NCBI RefSeq assembly: GCF_018326265.1
Contig: NZ_AP023360.1
Span: 5,551,501-5,615,500 of the forward strand
Source of the DNA: Catellatospora sp. IY07-71
Lineage (GTDB): Bacteria > Actinomycetota > Actinomycetes > Mycobacteriales > Micromonosporaceae
Length of the DNA: 64,000 nucleotides
Direction: 5' to 3'
In this document: positions 58,320 through 64,000 of the stretch, piece after piece
Numbering within the stretch: position 1 is the stretch's first letter
Layout of the letters: the number at the start of each line of letters is the position of its first letter
Made by a program: the position numbers and the translations under genes
The notes under the pieces: generated by a model
Databases searched by the model: none
What the model was told of the DNA's origin: nothing
The model's input: the letters and a program-made list of their open reading frames with translations, nothing else

Positions 58320-60085
58320 TCAGTAGGTGCGCTCGCCGGTGAGGCCGAAGAAGTCGTGCCACTTCGCGCCGCTGCGGAACCCGCTGCCGGTGGACAGCCC
58401 GACGTACACGTCGTTGCTCGGGTTCTGGGAGAACACGATGATGTCGTCCCGGTTGTCCCGGTTGACGTCGCCTAGGTACGGGAACTCCCCGGCCAGGCAG
58501 AAGAAGTCGTTCCACTTGACCGTGGTGCCGGCGAAGGCGCTGCCGGTGGACAGCGCCACGTACACGTCGTTCGTCCCGCCGAGGGTGAAGGTGATCAGGC
58601 CGTCGCGGCCGTCGCCGTTGACGTCGCCGAGCGCCGGGAACTCGCCCCACGGGGCGAAGAACTCGTGCCACTTGACCGGGTTCGCGAACGAGGAGCCGGT
58701 GGACAGAGCCACGAACACGTCGCCCTCGCCGTCGTGGGTGAAGACCACGAGGTCGTCGCGCCCGTCGCCGGTGAAGTCGCCGGTCAGCGGGGTCTCGTTG
58801 AACGGCGCGAACCAGTCGTGCCACTTCCCGCCGCCGGCGAACGCCGTCCCGGTCGACGGGGCGACGTACGCGTCCCCGTTGTGGTCCTGGGTGAACGTGA
58901 CCACGTCGGCGTGCCCGTCACCGGTGAAGTCGGTCGGCGAGCCGCCGAACATGCCGCCGCCGGTGAGCTTCACCCGCATCAGCCACACGTTGTACGGATC
59001 CCACTGCGACATGGTGAAGTACAGGTACGGGCTGTTCGAGTCGGCCGACCACGGGTGCAGGAACGACCCTACAGCCCGGTGTACTGCGCCGCGGTGGCGA
59101 CGACCTCCTCGGCGCCCCACGGGCCCATCGGCGTCGGCGCCGTACGCAGCACCAGTGCCGCCCGCGCCTCGTTGAGGTACGCCATCACGTACCGCCCGAG
59201 GTAGCGGCTGTACAGCACGGACACCTCGCCCACCGGCCCGGCCGCGACCACGGCCGACGCCCACTGGTCGGTGACCCAGCCGGAGCCGTTCCAGTAGCGG
59301 TAGGCCGACGGCTCCAGCAGCTGGTTCTCCGGCACCCGGGCCAGGTAGGCGTTGCCGAAGCGGCCGTTCGGGGTGCCGTAGAGGTAGACGTGGCCGCTCT
59401 GGCGCAGCATCGCCGCCATCTGGAACCGGTTGTCCGAGGCGGGGGTGTTCTGCCAGCGCGCGTCGGCGTCCTTGACCCACGTCTGGCCGTTGTCGTCGGA
59501 GTACGCGATGCCCGCGTAGTTGGTGTACCAGCGCCCGGCGTCACCCCAGTGGTTGATCGACATGTAGTGCATGTACTGCCGGTTGCCCACCGAGATCGCG
59601 GCGGTCGGGATGACCGTCATCTCGTCGAAGTCGATCTGCTTGCACGGCAGCACCGTGCCCGCGTGGCCGGGCCGGTCCAGCACCGCGTCGTCGTACGTCA
59701 TGCCGTCGGCCAGGTTCCGGTCGCTGCTGCGCACCAGGGTGTTGCAGCGCCAGTCGATGGTCGCGGCGTTGCCGACACCGCCGCCCGGCCCGGTCCAGCC
59801 GTTGCCGAACGTGTCACCGAACAGGGTCAGGATCTGCCCCGACCCGTTGTCCCACATGATGCCCAGGTCGGTGGCCTTGAGCTGCCACTTGGTGTCGGTG
59901 GCGTTGATCGAGCCGGGTCCGGTGAGCTTCGCGATCCGCTCGGCGGACCCGCTGACCGCCGCGAGCGCCGCCGGGGCGGCGGCGGGGCCGGAAACCCGGG
60001 GCGGGGCGGCCGAAGCCGCCCCGCCCGGTCCGGCCAGCACGAGCGCCGCGATCGCCGCGGCGCCGGTCAGCCGGGAAGACCTCAC
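58320..60085 (-). pseudogene. DUF4185/FG-GAP repeat secreted protein, interrupted by a 1-base frameshift
   Basis: One gene split across two frames. From GTG 60085 the first frame gives a signal peptide, then a DUF4185-like five-blade domain (GPGSINATDTKWQLKATDLGIMWDNG, LFGDTFGNGW, MHYMSINHWG), ending VVATAAQYTGL and a stop at 59069-59071. The next frame resumes at once with SFLHPWSADSNSPYLYFTMSQWDPYNVWLMRVKL, the expected continuation, and then four to five FG-GAP/VCBS repeats (GDFTGDGRDDLVVFT) to 58320. Restoring one base after CTGTA repairs it. It may be a true mutation or a sequencing error. Its GTG overlaps the amidase stop (GTGA). Confidence 0.8.
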
Positions 60086-61377
60086 AGCGTGATCTCCCCG
60101 TTGAGGCCGAAGAAGTCGTGCCACTTGGCGCCGCCGAGGAAGCCGGTGCCGGTGGACAGGCCGACGTAGACGTCGTTGGTGCTGCCCTTGGCGAAGACGA
60201 TGATGTCGTCCTTGCCGTCGCCGTTGTAGTCGCCCAGGTAGGGGAACTCTCCGGCGAGGCAGAAGAAGTCGTTCCACTTCACCGTCGTGCCGACGAAGCT
60301 GCTGCCGTTGGAGACGGCGGCGTAGACGTCGGCGTCGGCGTTGCAGGTGAAGGTGATGATGTCGTCCCTGCCGTCGCCGTTGACGTCACCCACCGCCGGG
60401 TACTCCCCCGCGATGGAGAAGTACTCGTGCCACTTCACCCCGGCGCCGAAGGAGGTGCCCGTGGAGAGCGCGACGTAGACGTCCCCTTGCCCATCATGGG
60501 TGAAGGTGATGATGTCGTCGCGGCCGTCGCCGTTGACGTCGCCGACGGCGGGGACTTCGGCGCCGGGGGCGAACCAGTCGTGCCATTTGGTGCCGCCGAG
60601 GAAGGCGGTGCCGGTGGACAGGCCGACGTAGACGTCTCCGGCGTTGGTGCCGGTGGTGCCGCCGACGAAGGTGACGATGTCGTCTTTGCCGTCGCCGTTG
60701 AAGTCGCCGGTGAGCAGTTTCTCGCCGGACAGGCCGAAAAAGTCGTTCCACTTCACGCTGGTGCCCGCGAACGCCGACCCGGTCGACGTCGCGACGTAGG
60801 CGTCGTTGAGCGAGCCGAGGTTGAACGTGACGATGTCGTCCCTGCCGTCACCGGAGAAGTCCGTCGGCGAACCGGCCAGGTACTGCCCGCCCCCGCCGCC
60901 GGAGTTGATCAGCGACATGTAGTGGTTCCAGTTCCAGTGCGGACCCGGGTCGGTGTGGTCGTTGCCCGGCATCTCGTTGTGGCCCCTGATGTAGCTGCGG
61001 GTCTTCGGGATGCCCCACTTGTTGGCCAGGTGGCGCGACAGGTTCGCCGACGAGCGGTACATCGCGTCGGTGAACCACGCCGGGTTGTCCACGAAACCCT
61101 CGTGCTCGATGCCGAGCGAGTACGGGTTGGCCGACCGGGCGTGGTAGGCGGTGTCCTCGTCGCGCACCATCTGGGTGACCTCGCCGTTGCTGGACTTCAC
61201 CACGTAGTGCGCGCTCACGCCCGCCGACGGATTCTGGAACCAGCTGATCGTGCCCGCGTACGAGCCCTGGGTCACGTGGATGACGATCGTGGTGATCGCC
61301 GCCGAGCGGCCCGCGCCGTAGTTGCCGCCCGCGGCGGCGATCCAGCGCGCGCCCGGGTACTGCGGCAACCGACACAC
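60082..61377 (-). CDS. N-acetylmuramoyl-L-alanine amidase with FG-GAP/VCBS repeats
   Basis: 431 aa from GTG 61377 (AGGAG five bases upstream). The amidase-2 zinc domain (about 5-165) contains ITTIVIHVTQGSYAGTISWF (first zinc His), NPYSLGIEHEGFV and the C-terminal ligand region RGHNEMPGNDHTDPGPHWNW. It cleaves peptidoglycan stem peptides. Five FG-GAP/VCBS repeats follow (about 180-431), such as GDFNGDGKDDIVTF and GDVNGDGRDDIITF. The start gives no signal peptide, unlike most secreted amidases of this type; the real start could lie in the disturbed upstream DNA. It is coupled to the DUF4185 gene by GTGA. Confidence 0.85.
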   Translation of the reverse strand: MCRLPQYPGARWIAAAGGNYGAGRSAAITTIVIHVTQGSYAGTISWFQNPSAGVSAHYVVKSSNGEVTQMVRDEDTAYHARSANPYSLGIEHEGFVDNPAWFTDAMYRSSANLSRHLANKWGIPKTRSYIRGHNEMPGNDHTDPGPHWNWNHYMSLINSGGGGGQYLAGSPTDFSGDGRDDIVTFNLGSLNDAYVATSTGSAFAGTSVKWNDFFGLSGEKLLTGDFNGDGKDDIVTFVGGTTGTNAGDVYVGLSTGTAFLGGTKWHDWFAPGAEVPAVGDVNGDGRDDIITFTHDGQGDVYVALSTGTSFGAGVKWHEYFSIAGEYPAVGDVNGDGRDDIITFTCNADADVYAAVSNGSSFVGTTVKWNDFFCLAGEFPYLGDYNGDGKDDIIVFAKGSTNDVYVGLSTGTGFLGGAKWHDFFGLNGEITL

Positions 61378-61690
61378 GAGCGCTCCTGCGTCCCCCGGGA
61401 GAATGCGATGCGCTGCCTGACCCAGGAGCACCACGCGCCGTACCACGGCATCACGCTGCCGGGCGGCGACGGCGTACACAACGACATCGCCACCCGCGCG
61501 GCCCTGCGCAACTACGACCGGCCGCTGTTCAACCTGTTCGAGCGGGTCTACGGCGGCCGGTTGCTCGGCTCGTGACCGGTCAGGGCCGGACCGGCGTGCC
61601 GTACTTCGGCACCGCCTGGAACGGCAGGTCGGGCACCCGCTGCGACTCCCCGGCCGGGATGCAGGTGAATTACCGCAACCTTGTCGCGAC
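61378..61690. other. Gene-poor region with two protein-coding remnants
   Basis: About 310 bases without a complete recognisable gene. On the plus strand 61408-61575 is open for 55 codons and reads like a protein C-terminus (ALRNYDRPLFNLFERVYGG). On the minus strand about 61580-61668 reads ESQRVPDLPFQAVPKYGTPVRP to a stop. Neither has a recognised family or a good gene context, so they may be fragments left by rearrangement. The amidase gene next to it also lacks its expected signal peptide. Confidence 0.4.
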
Positions 61691-61736
61691 GGCTCACAAC
61701 TTCTGGGTTGTAGGTACAACCCAGAAGTTGTGAGCC
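61691..61736 (-). terminator. 46-base perfect palindrome after the macrodomain gene
   Basis: The 22 bases 61691-61712 are exactly repeated in inverse at 61715-61736 with only GG between. It lies 15 bases past the macrodomain stop on the minus strand. It is probably an intrinsic terminator, but its length and perfection are unusual. Confidence 0.7.
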
Positions 61737-61750
61737 CGGCTCGCAGGCTG

Positions 61751-62425
61751 TCAGCGACGGCGGCGCGCGGCCGGCGGGGCGATGCGGACCCGCTCGGTCT
61801 CGGGGCGGCGCTCGATGTCGTGCAGCTGCTCGGTGACCGTGGCGCGCAGCTCGTCGTAGCTGTCGAACGAGCTGTCCTGGAACAGCATGTAGCCGGCCCA
61901 CATCAGGTTCGCGCACACCTGCGGCGGGACCTTGCCGGTCGCCGCGCCCATGCCGACCAGCGCGACCGAGCCGATGCTGCCGGGCTCTCGCTCGTTCTGC
62001 ATGTGCACGGCCTGGAAGGCGGCGGCGCAGGCCAGGGCCGTGTTCAGGGTCTCCCGGACGTTCTGCGACTGCTGCGTCATGGTCGGCGTGGAGATGAGGA
62101 ACCTCGGGTTGGCCGCCCCGGACGGCACGCACACCGCGCTGCCGATCGGCAGTGACCCGCCGAACCCGTCCCGGATGGCCCGCTGCACCCGCAGCTGGAT
62201 CCCGGCGCCGAGGTGCCGCTTGACGACCGCGTCGACACCGCCGCTCATCAGGCCGTGCGAGTTGGTCGGGCTGACCCACGCGTCGACGTGCTGATCCAGG
62301 ATCGAACCCTGCACGATCCGCACCTCGGGGGTGTCGGCGAACGCCGAGCGCCAGGCCTGCACCACCTTCGCGTTCACATCGGTCAGCACCACGGCGAGGG
62401 GCGAGGTCACACGGTCAGCGGTCAT
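61751..62425 (-). CDS. Macrodomain protein
   Basis: 224 aa from ATG 62425. A macrodomain (ADP-ribose/nucleic-acid ADP-ribose binding fold) with the diagnostic loop DAWVSPTNSHGLMSGGVDAVVKRHLG (about residues 50-75). GSAVCVPSGAANPRFLISTPTM and VALVGMGAATGKVPPQVCANLM follow as expected. Such proteins bind or hydrolyse ADP-ribose adducts. The gene is divergent from a protein carrying an ADP-ribosyltransferase domain, 177 bases away, so it could reverse or shield that activity. Hydrolase activity cannot be judged from sequence alone. Confidence 0.88.
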   Translation of the reverse strand: MTADRVTSPLAVVLTDVNAKVVQAWRSAFADTPEVRIVQGSILDQHVDAWVSPTNSHGLMSGGVDAVVKRHLGAGIQLRVQRAIRDGFGGSLPIGSAVCVPSGAANPRFLISTPTMTQQSQNVRETLNTALACAAAFQAVHMQNEREPGSIGSVALVGMGAATGKVPPQVCANLMWAGYMLFQDSSFDSYDELRATVTEQLHDIERRPETERVRIAPPAARRRR

Positions 62426-62602
62426 GGCGCACTCCGGTCGGGAGAAGGGGATGTCGTCGAGCGGGCAGACCATAACCACACCCGCCGACAATGTTCGGAT
62501 CGGACGGTCGCCGTCCGCGGAATGTCCGCGCCCGGTGCTACGTTGCCGCCGCCTTGATCCGATCGGCGGTCCCACCCCCGCCCACCCACTCCGGAGCCGA
62601 CG
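62426..62602. promoter_or_regulatory. Divergent control region, macrodomain and UDG-ART genes
   Basis: 177 bases between the two divergent starts. It must hold both promoters. I see no clear palindrome; the central part (62460-62510) is the least GC-rich. Shared control of the two genes is inferred from the layout. Confidence 0.35.
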
Positions 62603-64000
62603 ATGAGCGACACCCCGACGACACCCGACCCGAACGACCCGCTCGGGCTGGCCGCACTGTTCCAGGGCGGCGGTGAGCCGTGGCTGCCGCTGCTCAAGCC
62701 GGTCATCGAGGCGCAGCCGGCGGCGCACACCTTCATCGGGCCGGGCCGCAGCTCGAAGGTCGTCCCGGTGCGGGAGCTGACGTTCCAGGCGCTCAAGCCG
62801 AACCCGCCGCACAAGTGGAAGGTCGTCGTCTTCGGGCAGAACCCCTACCCGCGGCCGGAGAGCGCCACCGGCATCGCCATGTTCGACAACACCTTCCACA
62901 ACTGGGACGACAGCCAGTTCGGCAAGGTGATCAGCATCCGCTGCATCATCAAGGCCGCGGCGATGTGGAAGCACGGCATCCCCAAGAAGACGCCGATCGC
63001 CGACATCCGCGCGCTGCTGCGCAAGCACGACACCGTGCAGCCGCCCGAGTGGTTCCAGGCCATGCTCACCCAGGGTGTGCTGCTGCTGAACGCCTCCCTC
63101 ACCGCCAGCAGCGACGGCGCGATGGCCACCGACCAGCACACCGGGTTCTGGAAGCCGACCGTCGAGAAGATCGTCGAGGAGATCCTGAAGGCCAAGCAGG
63201 ACGCCGACGAGGCCGACCGCGGCGTGGTCTTCGCCTGGTGGGGCGCGCACGCCCGCAACCTGAAGAACGTCGTGGTACGCCTGCAGAAGAAGTACCCCGG
63301 CGTCGAGGTCCGCCACATCGACCACCCGAACCCGGCCGCGCAGGGCGACATCTTCTGCGACGGCGACCACTTCGGCCTGGTCAACGCCGCGCTGCGGGCG
63401 CTGGGCACCGACGAGATCGACTGGCTGCCCGCCAAGGGCTGGAGTGCTGGGGCGGCGGGCGGCGGCGGGACCGAGCCCGGCACGGCCGACCGGATGGGCG
63501 CGTTCATCGCCTCCACCATGGAGCTGCACAAGCTCTACCTGGAGCGGCTGGAGAGCGTCAAGGACGAGGGCCTGGCGCTGCCCGAGATCACCGGCGTGTT
63601 CGACACCCCGCTGCTGGACTTCCGCGAGGCCGTCGCACCGGCGGCGAAGGTGCTGTCGGGCCTGGGCTGGCACGTGACGCGCTCGCACGACTTCGGCGTC
63701 CAGCACGCGGAGGGGACCGGCCTGTCCGCCGACGAGGCCGCCGCGCTGTACCTCTACACCTGCGAGTCGGCCTTCTACCGGCAGATCAACGCCGCGCTGC
63801 GCCACCCGGACCGCACCCGGATCGTGCCGTACCTGCCCTACCTGCGTCTGCTCTTCTCCGCCGTGTCGCAGCTGCCGGCCCGCACCGAGCCGGTCTGGCG
63901 CGGCGTACGCCTCGACCTGCGCTCGCAGTACCCGCTTGGGGAGACGGTGACCTGGTGGGGCGTGTCCTCCTGCACGTCGAAGCTCAGCGTGGCCGAGGCG
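62603..64000 (+). CDS. Uracil-DNA-glycosylase-like / ADP-ribosyltransferase fusion (3' end beyond window)
   Basis: 466 residues visible from ATG 62603; it runs off the right edge. Residues about 45-270 are a UDG-superfamily domain: VVFGQNPYPRPESATGIAMF (74-94, aligning with the UNG water-activating loop, but Asn80 replaces the UNG Asp), GVLLLNASLT (158-167), FAWWGAHA (210-217) and HPNPAAQGDIF with His241 at the position of the UNG leucine-loop His. A Gly-rich linker lies near 283-289. Residues about 370-466 match NAD:arginine ADP-ribosyltransferases: AALYLYTCESAFYRQINAAL, VWRGVR (Arg433) and VTWWGVSSCTSK (S-x-T-S at 456-459). The last catalytic motif (E-x-E) must lie to the right. The gene is next to and divergent from a macrodomain gene. 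Confidence 0.85.
   Translation, partial: MSDTPTTPDPNDPLGLAALFQGGGEPWLPLLKPVIEAQPAAHTFIGPGRSSKVVPVRELTFQALKPNPPHKWKVVVFGQNPYPRPESATGIAMFDNTFHNWDDSQFGKVISIRCIIKAAAMWKHGIPKKTPIADIRALLRKHDTVQPPEWFQAMLTQGVLLLNASLTASSDGAMATDQHTGFWKPTVEKIVEEILKAKQDADEADRGVVFAWWGAHARNLKNVVVRLQKKYPGVEVRHIDHPNPAAQGDIFCDGDHFGLVNAALRALGTDEIDWLPAKGWSAGAAGGGGTEPGTADRMGAFIASTMELHKLYLERLESVKDEGLALPEITGVFDTPLLDFREAVAPAAKVLSGLGWHVTRSHDFGVQHAEGTGLSADEAAALYLYTCESAFYRQINAALRHPDRTRIVPYLPYLRLLFSAVSQLPARTEPVWRGVRLDLRSQYPLGETVTWWGVSSCTSKLSVAEA

Noticed and set aside
58320-61000. CRISPR-like periodic repeats
   Set aside because: The periodicity comes from FG-GAP/VCBS protein repeats in coding frame; spacers are coding and similar to each other.
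62603-64000. DarT-type DNA ADP-ribosyltransferase
   Set aside because: Motifs (VWRGVR, SSCTS) are those of arginine-type transferases, and the UDG fusion is not a DarT architecture; only the pairing with a macrodomain is analogous.

Overview
The window is a very GC-rich bacterial chromosome segment with short intergenic gaps, ATGA/GTGA stop-start overlaps, frequent GTG starts, and many secreted enzymes acting on plant cell walls. Marker families such as furA-katG, DUF4193, the SAV2177-type methyltransferase and AbfB-linked GH43 enzymes point to a filamentous actinomycete. Micromonosporaceae is my best guess, but no 16S or other phylogenetic marker is present to fix it. I see no tRNA, rRNA, CRISPR array or insertion sequence.

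Layout. 1-6.5 kb: katG (cut by the left edge) with its furA repressor, a GlsB-like membrane protein, a fibronectin-III protein, an aldehyde dehydrogenase and an MFS transporter. 6.6-14.9 kb: a tightly coupled RiPP operon. It has a 58-aa precursor with seven alternating cysteines, a YcaO cyclodehydratase, two ThiF-like/leader-binding proteins, a small unknown protein, a SagB-type azoline oxidase, an EpiD/MrsD-like (HFCD) flavoprotein and two glycosyltransferases. 14.9-21.8 kb: a membrane phosphohydrolase/MBL hydrolase pair, a CaiB-type CoA transferase/racemase, a hypothetical protein and an M1 peptidase lipoprotein. 22-37 kb: secreted arabinan/pectin enzymes (three GH43 proteins, a PL1 lyase) with LacI-type operator candidates, mixed with a large S8 protease, a nucleotidyltransferase-like/methyltransferase fusion and small housekeeping-type genes. 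38-45.4 kb: a giant S8-Kelch protease flanked by two paralogous winged-helix regulators. The right-hand regulator sits in an apparent operon with a cytochrome P450 and a 31-aa precursor peptide ending RYPYWFYGYEQ. 45.4-54 kb: argG, a decayed GH11 xylanase, a pyridoxamine-phosphate-oxidase-like protein, DUF4193, an MTHFR-like protein, a kinase-fold protein with a membrane partner, a SAV2177 methyltransferase and a VOC protein. 54-61.4 kb: a fourth GH43, a HEAT-repeat protein, and two adjacent FG-GAP/VCBS-repeat proteins, one frameshifted. 61.7-64 kb: a macrodomain protein divergent from a uracil-DNA-glycosylase/ADP-ribosyltransferase fusion cut by the right edge.

Three loci stand out. (1) The azole-peptide operon combines cyclodehydration, oxidation, glycosylation and a predicted decarboxylase with a precursor whose last residue is cysteine. 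(2) The P450 microcluster has a previously easy-to-miss 31-aa aromatic precursor gene, an attenuator and an operator. (3) The UDG-ART fusion faces a macrodomain gene, which looks like a nucleic-acid or ADP-ribose based conflict system. In both RiPP loci the precursor gene is separated from its enzyme genes by a hairpin attenuator.
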